Of a stretch of 64,000 bases of DNA, positions 16,204 to 25,423 are shown in pieces. The DNA lies in contig JAFLSY010000006.1 in assembly GCA_022510745.1 (NCBI GenBank), positions 149,591-213,590 on the forward strand, read 5' to 3'. Source of the stretch: Lachnospiraceae bacterium (GTDB taxonomy: Bacteria > Bacillota > Clostridia > Lachnospirales > Lachnospiraceae). The notes beneath the pieces are model-generated. The model had not been told where the DNA came from and did no database searches. It worked only from the letters and a program-made list of their open reading frames with translations. Positions within the stretch are counted from its first letter, which is position 1. Each line of letters starts with the position of its first letter. A program made the translations under genes and the position numbers.

Positions 16204-18474
16204 ATGATGATGCGAAAATTATTCCGTACAGCTTGGAAATATAAAACACAGTTTCTATCTATGATTATCATGATTGCCATTGGTGTTGGTGTTTTTCTGG
16301 GTTTTAATATTGAATGGAAAAGCATTGAAGCGGATACGTCTGCCTTCTTTGAAGAAACAAAATATGCCGATTTCCGACTATATGATCAGACAGGATTTTC
16401 AGAAGAGGATATCGATGCGATTCGCAGTATTGAGGGCGTGGATGCCGCAACCCGGTATTTCTCTGTTAATTTCGACTTAAAAGAAGAGAATAAATCCATC
16501 TCTCTAAACGTATCCGAGAGTTACAATGTTTCGACCATGCTTGTAACGGAGGGCATGGAATATGATGAAAATTCAGACGGAATTTGGCTTTCAGACCGTT
16601 TTGCCGCAGAAAACAATTTGGCTGTCGGCGATACCCTGACTTTTGCTATCGGGGGACAAGAAACCAGTCGGGAGATTGTCGGATTGATCAAAAGCGGTGA
16701 AATGATGATCTGCACATCCGGGGAGAATCAGTTGATGCCGGATTACACGACTTTTGGTTTTGCTTATGTGACGCCGAAGACGTTAAATCAGGTTATGGGC
16801 ATGGCGTTCTATCCTCAGATCAATTTACTTTCCGATATGGATAAAGAGGAGATGGAACAAGCGGTAGCGGATGCTCTTGGCCGGACGACATTGACGCTTT
16901 CTAAAAAGGAGCATGTTTCCTATGCCGGAGCTTTGAGTGAGACCGAAGAGGGGCAGACCATGGGTTCCATTCTTCCGGTACTCTTTCTGGTGATCGCCAT
17001 CTTAACGATGGTCACTACCATGCACCGCATCACTGCCAATGAGAAGACGCAGATTGGTACATTAAAAGCGCTGGGCTTCCGCGATAGACGCATTTTACGC
17101 CATTATACTTCCTACGGCTTTGTGATAGGACTTATTGGTACGATTTTGGGTATTGTGCTGGGATATGGGATTGCCTATCTTATCATCAGTCCGGACGGTA
17201 TGATGGGTACATACTTTGACCTGCCGGACTGGTCCCTTGTGATGCCCGGTTTCTGTTGGCCGCTATTGGTACTGATTGTTTTGCTGTTAACGTTGATCAG
17301 TTTTCTGTCCGTTAAAAAGATGTTGCATGGCACCGCGGCTGATGCGCTCCGTCCGTATGCGCCCAAAGCAATGAAGAGGAGTATTTTTGAACTTCTGCCT
17401 TTCGGAGAAAAACTGTCCTTCGGAACCAAATGGAATCTTAGGGATGTCATGCGCCATAAGTCCCGTTCGGCCATGACACTGATCGGTGTTACCGGCTGTA
17501 TGATTCTGCTGGTAGGCGGATTTGGAATGAAGGATACTATGGCAGAATATTTGAAACTGCTGGACGAAGATATTTGCAACTACAATACACAGATTAATTT
17601 ATCGGATACGGCCTCAAAAGAGGAAGCCCTTGATCTGGCCGGACAGGTGGACGGTGACTGGATGGCTTCCTGTGGCGTAAGCTATGGGGGAAGGGCGGTC
17701 ACATTGGAAATCTACTCGGCAGAGAAAGAAAATATTCGCTTTGTGGATGGGGATAACACCCTCATGGAACTGACGGATAACGGTGCTTATCTCTGCCAGC
17801 GTCTTAAGGATACTGCAAAGATTGGTGATACCATTACATTTTCGCCCTATGGCAGTGAGGAAAGCTATGAAGTAAAAGTGGCTGGTTATTATCGTTCGGT
17901 CATAACCGAAAGCATCATTATCACCAATGTCTGTGCGGACAATCTGGGGATTCCTTATACCATTTCTGCGATTTATACAGATGAGACAATAGACGAGGTC
18001 GGTACGTCACCGATTATTGCCGGGAAACAAGATAAGCAGACCTTGATGGATTCCTATGAAAGCTTTATGGATATCATGAACATTATGGTGCTGTTATTGG
18101 TAATTGCTGCCATTGTTTTAGGTATTGTAGTCTTATATAATTTGGGTATTATGAGCTATCTGGAACGCAGCAGAGAACTGGCAACATTAAAAGTTCTGGG
18201 ATTCCGTGACCGGCATATAGGACGTCTGTTGATCAGTCAAAATCTCTGGCTGACAGTTGTCGGTGTTTTGATCGGTCTGCCCGGCGGTTTTGTCACACTC
18301 TATGCGCTGCTTACGGCACTGGCCACTGAATATGAACTGAAACTTTTTGTTGGTCTCTTTACTTATGTGATCAGCATTGTGTTGACCTTTGGAACCTCTC
18401 TGTTGGTCGGTTGGATGGTCGCAGGAAAAAACAAAAAGATTGACATGGTAGAAGCACTAAAAGGGGCAGAATAG
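16204..18474 (+). CDS. ABC transporter permease (FtsX-like, two-module)
   Basis: 756 residues. One N-terminal membrane helix and an external domain are followed by three helices around 255-385 ending in the first FtsX module (TLKALGFRDRRILRHY). A second soluble domain and a second FtsX module near 620-750 follow (TLKVLGFRDRHIGRLL). Matching TLKxLGFRDR coupling motifs show an internal duplication. It pairs with the ATPase 3 bases upstream. The convergent LytTR/GHKL genes start 13 bases after its stop. Confidence 0.93.
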   Translation: MMMRKLFRTAWKYKTQFLSMIIMIAIGVGVFLGFNIEWKSIEADTSAFFEETKYADFRLYDQTGFSEEDIDAIRSIEGVDAATRYFSVNFDLKEENKSISLNVSESYNVSTMLVTEGMEYDENSDGIWLSDRFAAENNLAVGDTLTFAIGGQETSREIVGLIKSGEMMICTSGENQLMPDYTTFGFAYVTPKTLNQVMGMAFYPQINLLSDMDKEEMEQAVADALGRTTLTLSKKEHVSYAGALSETEEGQTMGSILPVLFLVIAILTMVTTMHRITANEKTQIGTLKALGFRDRRILRHYTSYGFVIGLIGTILGIVLGYGIAYLIISPDGMMGTYFDLPDWSLVMPGFCWPLLVLIVLLLTLISFLSVKKMLHGTAADALRPYAPKAMKRSIFELLPFGEKLSFGTKWNLRDVMRHKSRSAMTLIGVTGCMILLVGGFGMKDTMAEYLKLLDEDICNYNTQINLSDTASKEEALDLAGQVDGDWMASCGVSYGGRAVTLEIYSAEKENIRFVDGDNTLMELTDNGAYLCQRLKDTAKIGDTITFSPYGSEESYEVKVAGYYRSVITESIIITNVCADNLGIPYTISAIYTDETIDEVGTSPIIAGKQDKQTLMDSYESFMDIMNIMVLLLVIAAIVLGIVVLYNLGIMSYLERSRELATLKVLGFRDRHIGRLLISQNLWLTVVGVLIGLPGGFVTLYALLTALATEYELKLFVGLFTYVISIVLTFGTSLLVGWMVAGKNKKIDMVEALKGAE

Positions 18475-18487
18475 AAAAAGATTCATT

Positions 18488-19777
18488 CTATTCTGCTCCC
18501 ACCAGCAGCCGTAACCGAAATAGTTTGCCGTCCGCATTGTACTCAATGATACCGTCATGTCTTTCAACAAAGGCAGAAATGCTCTTAGTTCCAAGTCCGT
18601 GTCCGCTTTCTGTAGATACGGGAATGCCATTTTCATCAAACTCTATCCGGCCTACGTAGGAATTGGAAATCTCTATGGCAAGCTGAGGCGAAGAAACTAA
18701 TTTTATTTTGATGAGCCGTTCATTGCCTTGCGGAACCTTGCCGCAGGCATGAATGGCATTTTCAATGGCATTGGCAAGCACTATGGCAAGTTCCGAGGCC
18801 TCGGTTGGCAGATGCTCGGGCAGTCTGCAGTCTGTTTCCACCGTGATGCCGTCATGCTGTGCTTTATGGATATAATACACAAGAATGGCATTGACCGTGG
18901 GATTATCACAGTAGTGCGGCACGGAAGTGTTTATAGTTTGCTCGTCAAAACTACCGAGGATGCGCAGGGCTTCTTTTGTATTGCCGGATTCGATCAGTAC
19001 TTTTATATCCGCAACATAATGCCTCAGATCATGCCGAAATATCTGCACCTTTTCCGTATTTTCTTTCAGCATATCGGCATGGCGTTCCATTGCCTGCATC
19101 TGGATTTTGAGCAGCTGCTGCTCGTCACGCATTTCCGCTTCATGGAGAATTATCCCAAACAAGGTAAAAATCACGCCGTAGGCAACTATCGTAATAGCGA
19201 GTGCAAAAAGACAGTTTAAACATACCCTTCGATATTCTGATGCTGTATGGTAGGGAAAAATAACAAAGTTAAAGATACATAAAATATAGTATATGCTGGG
19301 TATCAGGCAGAGATACCCCCATCCCTTTTTCATGATCATCAGCATTCTCATATAATAGGGGCGCAGATATCGATAGAAAATGATGATAAACGGTATGCCT
19401 AAGATAAGCCTTATCAGAGTCTCCGCCCAGACAGACTGTTCTGTTTCCAGAATCAAAATACGTATCACCAGAGCGGGGGCATGGGTGAAAACTGTGGCAG
19501 TCAGCATATTGAATACCACAGGAAATCCTTTCCTTTTGGACAAGAAGAAAAGGCCGACTGTTATGAGGCCGTTTGTCACGGGTACATAGAAAAAGGTGAA
19601 TTTCTCCCATCCGAACAGCATAGCAATTGTCGCGTTAAGCACAACTGCCGCGGCTACGAAACCTCCGAATATACTCAGTGTCTTTTTCAAACTATATTTT
19701 CTGTCAAGCAGGATAAAACACATGCTGCTGAAGACGAACATTGTAAGGGCCATACGTACAATTTCCGCAATACTCAT
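18488..19777 (-). CDS. GHKL sensor histidine kinase (AgrC/ComD-like)
   Basis: 429 residues. About six membrane helices span 7-212, with no large sensor domain. A helical linker leads to the phospho-acceptor His249 (IFRHDLRHYV). The ATPase domain has the N box LANAIENAIHAC and G box SGHGLGTKSI, the GHKL form without an F box. This layout belongs to peptide-pheromone kinases and relatives. It is translated with the LytTR regulator through a 4-base overlap. No peptide precursor gene is visible next to it. Confidence 0.92.
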   Translation of the reverse strand: MSIAEIVRMALTMFVFSSMCFILLDRKYSLKKTLSIFGGFVAAAVVLNATIAMLFGWEKFTFFYVPVTNGLITVGLFFLSKRKGFPVVFNMLTATVFTHAPALVIRILILETEQSVWAETLIRLILGIPFIIIFYRYLRPYYMRMLMIMKKGWGYLCLIPSIYYILCIFNFVIFPYHTASEYRRVCLNCLFALAITIVAYGVIFTLFGIILHEAEMRDEQQLLKIQMQAMERHADMLKENTEKVQIFRHDLRHYVADIKVLIESGNTKEALRILGSFDEQTINTSVPHYCDNPTVNAILVYYIHKAQHDGITVETDCRLPEHLPTEASELAIVLANAIENAIHACGKVPQGNERLIKIKLVSSPQLAIEISNSYVGRIEFDENGIPVSTESGHGLGTKSISAFVERHDGIIEYNADGKLFRLRLLVGAE

Positions 19778-20517
19778 ATTTCGTTTCCTCTTTCCAGAAG
19801 ATAATCCATAAAGGCCTTTCTTGCATCTGTCACATAAAGTCGGGAAATGCCCAGCTTTTCCTCATTGGACAGACGGATTTCTCTTGAATTCATGTTCCGT
19901 ATATGCTGCATATTGACAATGATGGATGCGGCAATCTTTACAAATCTGCTGTCCGTAAGGGAGGCAGTCAGTTCTTGAAAAGATTCCCGGTGATAAATAC
20001 TTTCCAATGTTTTGTTCTCTGTCGTATGGGCATTCAGGCGGTGCTGGTAATATTCCAGATATAAAAGATGGGAATAGGGAATGCTTTCGATGCCGCCATG
20101 GGGTGTTTGAAACATAAAGCATTTTCGATCTTCTGCATCCAGTTTTGCGATCACTTTGTCCAGTGTGGCAAATAAATCCTTCTCACTGACCGGTTTGAGC
20201 AGATATCCTCCCGCATCCACCTGATAGGACTGCAGCGCATAGTCGGGGGAGGATGTCAGATAGAGAATGACGGCGGCGGAATCGCTTTCACGGATGGCGT
20301 ATCCTACCTCTATGCCGTTTACATTGGGCATTAGAATATCCAGAAGATATATGTCAAAACGGTTTCGTGTACTGATGAATCTTAACAGGTCGTCAGCGGA
20401 TTCAAATTTATGAAAAGAAATATTCAGTTCAAGGTGCAGGCGGCAGTATGCCTCTGCCATGGCGTATGTGTGTCCCAGTTCTTCCGCTTGGTCGTCGCAG
20501 ATTGCAATTTGAATCAC
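19774..20517 (-). CDS. LytTR-family response regulator
   Basis: 247 residues. The receiver domain has acidic Asp8/Asp9, phospho-acceptor Asp60 (LLDILMP), a conserved Thr/Ser in YLTSSPDY and Lys108 (LLKPVS). A LytTR DNA-binding domain occupies about 140-245. It is the first gene of a leftward two-gene unit with its kinase. Upstream lie two 10-base direct repeats 21 bases apart, the arrangement LytTR proteins bind, which suggests autoregulation. Confidence 0.93.
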   Translation of the reverse strand: MIQIAICDDQAEELGHTYAMAEAYCRLHLELNISFHKFESADDLLRFISTRNRFDIYLLDILMPNVNGIEVGYAIRESDSAAVILYLTSSPDYALQSYQVDAGGYLLKPVSEKDLFATLDKVIAKLDAEDRKCFMFQTPHGGIESIPYSHLLYLEYYQHRLNAHTTENKTLESIYHRESFQELTASLTDSRFVKIAASIIVNMQHIRNMNSREIRLSNEEKLGISRLYVTDARKAFMDYLLERGNEI

Positions 20518-20549
20518 TTTTCGTCCTCCGTTATGAAATGTTTGTGTAA

Positions 20550-20580
20550 ATTAAGTGATATGGTGTGCAGATTAAGTGAT
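20550..20580 (-). promoter_or_regulatory. LytTR-type direct repeats
   Basis: ATTAAGTGAT occurs at 20550-20559 and 20571-20580, exact copies with a 21-base period (two helical turns), 33 bases upstream of the response regulator start. Paired direct repeats with this period are the known binding pattern of LytTR proteins. Confidence 0.65.
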
Positions 20581-20610
20581 TGCTCTCCATAATAGTATTT
20601 TATGTAATAA

Positions 20611-20628
20611 AATTTAGTCGACTAAATT
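20611..20628. promoter_or_regulatory. Perfect 18-bp palindrome over the -35 of the chemoreceptor gene
   Basis: AATTTAGTCGACTAAATT equals its reverse complement. Its last two bases are the first two of the TTGACT -35 box, a strong repressor position. No assigned regulator. Confidence 0.6.
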
Positions 20629-20655
20629 GACTTTAAGCCGTTATTATTATATGAT
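20627..20655 (+). promoter_or_regulatory. Promoter of the chemoreceptor gene
   Basis: TTGACT (20627-20632), 17 bases, TATGAT (20650-20655), 35 bases before the ATG. Confidence 0.7.
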
Positions 20656-20690
20656 AAAGTCCAAATGAAATCAAGGACGGGAGATCAGTC

Positions 20691-22751
20691 ATGAAAACAC
20701 TTACAACTAAGATTATTGCACTTGTTACCGCTACAGCGCTTTTGCTGTCCCTTTTGATCGGGATTTTAAGTATTGGAACATCCCGCGGTATTACGGAAAG
20801 GCAGTCTAAAGAAAACCTTCTTTTGACGGCGTATAAGAATGCCCAGGATATTGATATTATGCTCTATGCCATCGAGCAGTCGGTGGACAGTCTGAGTGAA
20901 ATGACGGTTTCGACAATAACCGATTTTTCTCGTTTCAAGACCTCCGACGCTTATGTGGATGAATGTACGGCGGCGCTGGAAAATGCTGCGCTTACTCTGG
21001 CTAGGAATACGCAGGGGGCCAGAACGGTCTATGTCCGATATAATCCTGAACTTGCCTATCCCACTTCGGGTATTTTCCTTGTCGGAGAGGGAGATAATTT
21101 TGAATTGACGGAACCCACCGATTTCAGTATGTACAATCCGGATGATCTGACACACGTGGGATGGTATTATATTCCCGTGAATGCGGGGGAACCCATCTGG
21201 ATGGATCCTTATTTGAATGAAAATATTGATGTTTATATGATTTCCTATGTGGTACCCATCTATATTGACGGGGAATCCGTGGGAATTGTCGGAATGGATA
21301 TCGATTTTAGTATTGTGGAAGATATGATAAATGATATCGAGGTCTATAACAGCGGCTATGCATATCTGACTAATCCGTCCAACGATATCTTGGTACATAG
21401 GGAATATGACCCCGGAACAGCGCTTTCGGAGATAGATGCTGCTGCAGCAGCAGTTTTGGGTAATCCTGGTAAGGTGAATACAGTGGATACTTCTTCCTCT
21501 TTGGTAAGATTGTATACCACATTGCATAACGGTATGAAATTGGTATTGACAGTTCCCCGCTCCGAACTGTTTGCCGATACGCAAAGGATGACTCTGCAGA
21601 TCGCGATTGCCATTGTGGTAACGCTGATATTGGTGATTGCGATAGCCTCTATTACAGGCAGCCAGATGGCAAAGCCCATTCGTCAGATTACCAAGATTAT
21701 TCAGAATATGGCGGTCCTTAATTTTGAACGGACTGAAGGCGGGGATAAGCTCTGCAGATTAAAGGATGAAACCGGTGAAATGGCCAGAGCGGTCCGTCAG
21801 ATGCGTAAGGAATTGCGGACGATAGTGAATCTTATCGGCAGTTCCTGCAGTACGCTAAACAGCAATATAGACAACCTGCTTCAGGCATCCGGCAATGTCA
21901 ACAATATGACGGAACATAATTCTGCGGTTACCGAGGAACTGTTTGCGACAATGACGCAGACTTCGGACAGCACGGATAGGATCAAAGATACAGTGATACG
22001 TCTGCAGCAGAATGCCCAGTCCATTAAACGGCTTTCCGATGACAGCCAAAAACTTTCCCGGGATTTGATGGTGGATGCCGAAAATCTGTCGGATAATACC
22101 CTGACAGCCACAAATCAGACGCAAAGTATGTATGAGCAGGTGAAAAAGGATACGGATATTGCCATAGAGCACTCTAAGGCAGTAGAACGGATCAGCCAGC
22201 TGACGGAAGCCATTTCCGGTATTTCCGAGCAGACTAATTTATTGGCGTTAAATGCATCGATCGAGGCAGCCAGAGCCGGAGAGGCAGGACGCGGATTCTC
22301 CGTGGTGGCTACAGAAATATCTTCACTGGCAGGCCAGACCAATCAGACGGTGGAAAGCATTAACAGTATGGTGGGCGAGGTGTATACGGCTGTTTCCGAT
22401 ATGGTAAAATGCTTAAATACACTTATGAATTTTATTAACACTAAGATTCTGCCCGACTATGACAGCTTTAACTCCGTGGCACAAAAGTATCAGAGAGATA
22501 CCTCCACTATGGACAACGGCATGCATCAGGTGAACGAAGCCCTTGTAGAATTGGTTGGCGCACTGGATGAGATTTCCGGAACGGTAACGGATATCAATGA
22601 TATGGTGCGGGAATCCAGTCAGGGCATTCATAAAATTGCCGAAGAAACCTCCGGCATGGCTGAGGAAACCGGCAACAATTCCCGGTTGGCGGCGGAAAGC
22701 AGGGATACGATTCAGGAATTGTATTCAATTGTCGGTCAGTTTAAAATGTAG
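20691..22751 (+). CDS. Methyl-accepting chemotaxis protein with dCache-type sensor
   Basis: 686 residues. A membrane helix (about 8-28), an external double-Cache-like domain (35-290; [40 protein letters not shown]), a second membrane helix (about 300-322), HAMP and a signalling hairpin. The tip is [20 protein letters not shown], followed by the [20 protein letters not shown] arm. The Cache sequence has the pattern of amino-acid or small-acid sensors, but the ligand is not assignable. It has its own promoter with a palindrome over the -35. Confidence 0.93.
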   Translation: MKTLTTKIIALVTATALLLSLLIGILSIGTSRGITERQSKENLLLTAYKNAQDIDIMLYAIEQSVDSLSEMTVSTITDFSRFKTSDAYVDECTAALENAALTLARNTQGARTVYVRYNPELAYPTSGIFLVGEGDNFELTEPTDFSMYNPDDLTHVGWYYIPVNAGEPIWMDPYLNENIDVYMISYVVPIYIDGESVGIVGMDIDFSIVEDMINDIEVYNSGYAYLTNPSNDILVHREYDPGTALSEIDAAAAAVLGNPGKVNTVDTSSSLVRLYTTLHNGMKLVLTVPRSELFADTQRMTLQIAIAIVVTLILVIAIASITGSQMAKPIRQITKIIQNMAVLNFERTEGGDKLCRLKDETGEMARAVRQMRKELRTIVNLIGSSCSTLNSNIDNLLQASGNVNNMTEHNSAVTEELFATMTQTSDSTDRIKDTVIRLQQNAQSIKRLSDDSQKLSRDLMVDAENLSDNTLTATNQTQSMYEQVKKDTDIAIEHSKAVERISQLTEAISGISEQTNLLALNASIEAARAGEAGRGFSVVATEISSLAGQTNQTVESINSMVGEVYTAVSDMVKCLNTLMNFINTKILPDYDSFNSVAQKYQRDTSTMDNGMHQVNEALVELVGALDEISGTVTDINDMVRESSQGIHKIAEETSGMAEETGNNSRLAAESRDTIQELYSIVGQFKM

Positions 22752-22752
22752 T

Positions 22753-22781
22753 TTGAATAATTAATAAAAGTATGTTAGAAT
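22753..22781 (+). promoter_or_regulatory. Promoter for the PocR-MCP gene
   Basis: TTGAAT (22753-22758), 17 bases, TAGAAT (22776-22781). It starts just after the stop of the preceding chemoreceptor gene. Confidence 0.5.
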
Positions 22782-22841
22782 AATAATTAATTATACAGCA
22801 GATTGATATGATACGGCAGAAAGCTGCGGAAAGGGAGAAAA

Positions 22842-23612
22842 ATGGAAATAAGAGATTTTACCGATATGGAAAAATTCGAGAATCTTATGGCAAACTGGGC
22901 TAAGGCAACCGGGCTTGCAACTGTAGCAGTTGGAAGTAACGGTGAGTACATTTCCGAGTGCTATAATTTTACGGATTTTTGTATTAAATTGACCAGAGGC
23001 AGTAAAGAAGGATGTGCAAGGTGCGAGAAATGCGATAGAGAGGGAAAAGATGTGTACTACTGTCATGCGGGATTGCTCGATTTTGCTATTCCCTTGGTGG
23101 TTGAAGGTCACACGGTGGGATCCGTTATCGGCGGACAGGTTCTTCCCGAAAATCCGGATGAAGAGAAATTTCGTCAGGTTGCACGTGAGATCGGTGTAGA
23201 TGAAGACGAGTACATTAAAGCTTTACATAAGGTAAATGTCCGCACAGAGGAAGAAATCAAAGCATCTGCTCAGCTTCTGGGCGATGTTTTGAATAACTTT
23301 ATCAATGCAGAGTATGCCAAAAACATGAATGTTTCCATTATGGATAAGATGTCATCGGGCGTAGCGACTACCCACGACATGGTGGCACAGATTATTGCGA
23401 AAACCACAGAATTAAAGGCACTTCAGAACAAGCAGAAGATACTTGCTTTAAATGCCAGCATTGAGGCAGCCAGAGCAGGCGAGCATGGATCGGGATTTGC
23501 AGTGGTAGCCAAGGAGGTAGGTAAGCTTTCAGCGCAGAGTGCACAGGTGAATATGGAAGTGGAAGAAATTGTCCGGAAGATTTCCACAGCGGTAGAGTCC
23601 ATGAGAGATTAG
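22842..23612 (+). CDS. Soluble PocR-domain chemoreceptor (minimal MCP)
   Basis: 257 residues without membrane helices. Residues about 5-155 are a PocR sensory domain with the Cys motif [20 protein letters not shown] and [16 protein letters not shown]. The remaining part is a short signalling hairpin, [20 protein letters not shown] then [12 protein letters not shown], ending about 30 residues after the tip. This is far shorter than membrane MCPs (the one upstream has 686 residues). PocR domains bind small metabolites or redox cofactors; the cysteines may hold a metal. Ends in a strong terminator. Confidence 0.88.
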   Translation: MEIRDFTDMEKFENLMANWAKATGLATVAVGSNGEYISECYNFTDFCIKLTRGSKEGCARCEKCDREGKDVYYCHAGLLDFAIPLVVEGHTVGSVIGGQVLPENPDEEKFRQVAREIGVDEDEYIKALHKVNVRTEEEIKASAQLLGDVLNNFINAEYAKNMNVSIMDKMSSGVATTHDMVAQIIAKTTELKALQNKQKILALNASIEAARAGEHGSGFAVVAKEVGKLSAQSAQVNMEVEEIVRKISTAVESMRD

Positions 23613-23646
23613 ACATACCAAAATCGTTAATCCGACAGGTTAAAAT

Positions 23647-23680
23647 AAAAGAATCGAGGCGTTTGCTTCGATTCTTTTTT
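23647..23680. terminator. Bidirectional terminator (AAAGAATCGA family)
   Basis: AAAAGAATCGAGGC / GCTTCGATTCTTTT with loop GTTT, a 14-bp stem with one G-U pair, T-rich on both strands. It separates the PocR-MCP gene from the convergent LysR gene. Shares its arm with terminators at 25350, 29403 and 52505. Confidence 0.9.
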
Positions 23681-23692
23681 GACGTAAGAAAC

Positions 23693-24574
23693 TCAGAGTT
23701 CATCCTGCAATGCTTCCAAAAATTTTTCTGCTGCTTTTGAGAATACCTGATATTTTTTCCATGCGATATCGAGATGTGCCTCTAATCTTGGTTCCAATGG
23801 TCGGAAGCAAAGGCTGTCATGATCGGCAGAGAATATAATTCTGTCTAAACATAATGCATAACCAAAACCCTCGTCCACCATTAGTGATGCATTGTAGATC
23901 AAATTGTAGGTAGCCACGATGTTCAGCTTATCAAAATCGCTCCCGCTCCAGCCGGACAATTCATTGTGTACCATGGATTGCCTGGATACGATCAACGGTA
24001 TATTTTCCAGATCGTTTGCGTGTATACTCTCTTTGTCGGCGAGCGGACTGTCTTTACGCATAAGAAGTCCCCAAGTGTCTGTGGCAGGTAAGCGGAGATA
24101 ATTGTACCGCTCCATATTGGCCGGTTCAATAAAAAGACCGAAATCCAGAAGGCCTTTATCCAGCCGACCTGCAACATCATCGGCATTTCCGCTGAACAGA
24201 TGATAACGGATCAGAGGGTATTGTGACTGCAGCTTTTTCCCTACTCTGGCAATCAGCCGCATGGCATTGGTTTCACCTCCGCCAATATAAACATCACCGC
24301 TGACTACATCGTGAGCTGTATGAAATTCAGAAATCGTTTTATCTGTCAAAGCGACAATCTCTTCTGCGCGTCTGCGCAGCAGCATTCCCTCTTCCGTCAA
24401 TGTAACACTTCGATTTTTGTTGCCGCGGTTTAACAGCTTTACACCTAATTCTTCTTCCAGATCCATGAGTTGGCGGGAGAGCGTGGGCTGAGTAAGATGC
24501 AGAAATTCAGCAGCCCCGGAGATGCTTTCCTCCCGTGCAACTGCAAGAAAATACCGCAGGATACGAATGTCCAT
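23693..24574 (-). CDS. LysR-family transcriptional regulator
   Basis: 293 residues. The helix-turn-helix contains ESISGAAEFLHLTQPTLSRQ and ELGVKLLNRG; the effector domain starts GDVYIGGGETNAMRLI. It is divergent from the cyclophilin-like lipoprotein gene, with a candidate operator in the shared 167-base region. Regulation of that gene and of itself is the natural reading; the ligand is unknown. Confidence 0.93.
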   Translation of the reverse strand: MDIRILRYFLAVAREESISGAAEFLHLTQPTLSRQLMDLEEELGVKLLNRGNKNRSVTLTEEGMLLRRRAEEIVALTDKTISEFHTAHDVVSGDVYIGGGETNAMRLIARVGKKLQSQYPLIRYHLFSGNADDVAGRLDKGLLDFGLFIEPANMERYNYLRLPATDTWGLLMRKDSPLADKESIHANDLENIPLIVSRQSMVHNELSGWSGSDFDKLNIVATYNLIYNASLMVDEGFGYALCLDRIIFSADHDSLCFRPLEPRLEAHLDIAWKKYQVFSKAAEKFLEALQDEL

Positions 24575-24650
24575 AAAAGTGAATCCTCCTGTAACTGTAA
24601 TGAATCATTTCATAAGAAAAGTATATGTGTTGATTTTATGCTCGTCAAGC

Positions 24651-24669
24651 ATACAATGAGATTTTGTAT
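24651..24669. promoter_or_regulatory. Candidate LysR operator (ATACAA-N7-TTGTAT)
   Basis: ATACAA (24651-24656) and TTGTAT (24664-24669) are perfect inverted arms. The element ends 6 bases before the -35 of the lipoprotein promoter, a position typical of LysR activation. Confidence 0.55.
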
Positions 24670-24675
24670 AGGTAT

Positions 24676-24704
24676 TTGATATTTTAATGCGCAGGGTGTA
24701 TATT
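24676..24704 (+). promoter_or_regulatory. Promoter of the cyclophilin-like lipoprotein gene
   Basis: TTGATA (24676-24681), 17 bases, TATATT (24699-24704), 37 bases before the ATG. Confidence 0.6.
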
Positions 24705-24741
24705 AAAGAAAAATAAACTGGTAAATTAGGGGAAATCCGCA

Positions 24742-25338
24742 ATGGAGCGTTTTTATAATATGAGAAAATTTTTTTTGACAGTAGCTGCCGCACTGGGCAT
24801 GGCATTGACATTCATAGGCTGCGGCGAAAAAACAGGTACAGACTCCTTAAATAATATCGCCGATACACAGGTAGAAGATCGTGCAGATGTCCGGGAAGAA
24901 AATGAAACTGTACCGCAGCAGAATATAGAATCAATATCAGATGATAATGTATCAGAAAGTGAAGAAGAAACGGGGGAACAGGCAGAAATGAAAATGAACG
25001 TACAGATCGGAGATTACAATTTTACAGCAACGCTGGAGAATAATACGGCTGTGGAAGAGCTATTGGATATGATGAAAGAAGGATCGGTTATCATTCAAAT
25101 GGACGATTATTCGGGATTTGAAAAAGTTGGATCTCTTGGAAGGAGTCTGACGACCGATAATCACCAGACCACTACTTCCGCCGGTGATATCGTACTGTAT
25201 AACGGTAACAATATTGTGATGTTTTACGGCAGTAATTCATGGAGTTATACCAGAATCGGAAAAATAGATGATCTTACGGATTGGAAGAAAGCATTGGGAA
25301 GCGGAAGCATTACCGTTATATTTTCACTCGCTGAATAA
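24742..25338 (+). CDS. Cyclophilin-like fold lipoprotein
   Basis: 198 residues. The signal peptide ends in lipobox I25-G26-C27; an acidic Glu/Asp-rich linker runs to about residue 85. The domain is MNVQIGDYNFTATLENNTAV, then EKVGSLGRSLTTDN, GDIVLYNGNNIVMFYGSNSW and TRIGKIDDL. This is the same bacterial cyclophilin-like fold as the cytosolic protein at 3898, here placed outside the membrane. The canonical isomerase residues are not evident, so enzyme activity is uncertain. Probably controlled by the divergent LysR. Confidence 0.82.
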   Translation: MERFYNMRKFFLTVAAALGMALTFIGCGEKTGTDSLNNIADTQVEDRADVREENETVPQQNIESISDDNVSESEEETGEQAEMKMNVQIGDYNFTATLENNTAVEELLDMMKEGSVIIQMDDYSGFEKVGSLGRSLTTDNHQTTTSAGDIVLYNGNNIVMFYGSNSWSYTRIGKIDDLTDWKKALGSGSITVIFSLAE

Positions 25339-25349
25339 ATACTTGTGCT

Positions 25350-25392
25350 AAAAGAAAAGAATCGAAGAATTTCTCCTCGATTCTTTTCTTTT
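25350..25392. terminator. Bidirectional terminator (AAAGAATCGA family)
   Basis: A perfect 16-bp stem AAAAGAAAAGAATCGA / TCGATTCTTTTCTTTT with an 11-base loop, between the convergent lipoprotein and SDR genes. Confidence 0.9.
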
Positions 25393-25423
25393 ATATGTAA
25401 AATGTTTTTTGACACTACTGTCA

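Noticed and set aside
18728..19811. Several plus-strand frames of 60-163 residues opposite the histidine kinase
   Set aside because: They follow the reverse complement of conserved kinase motifs, lack ribosome sites and overlap one another.
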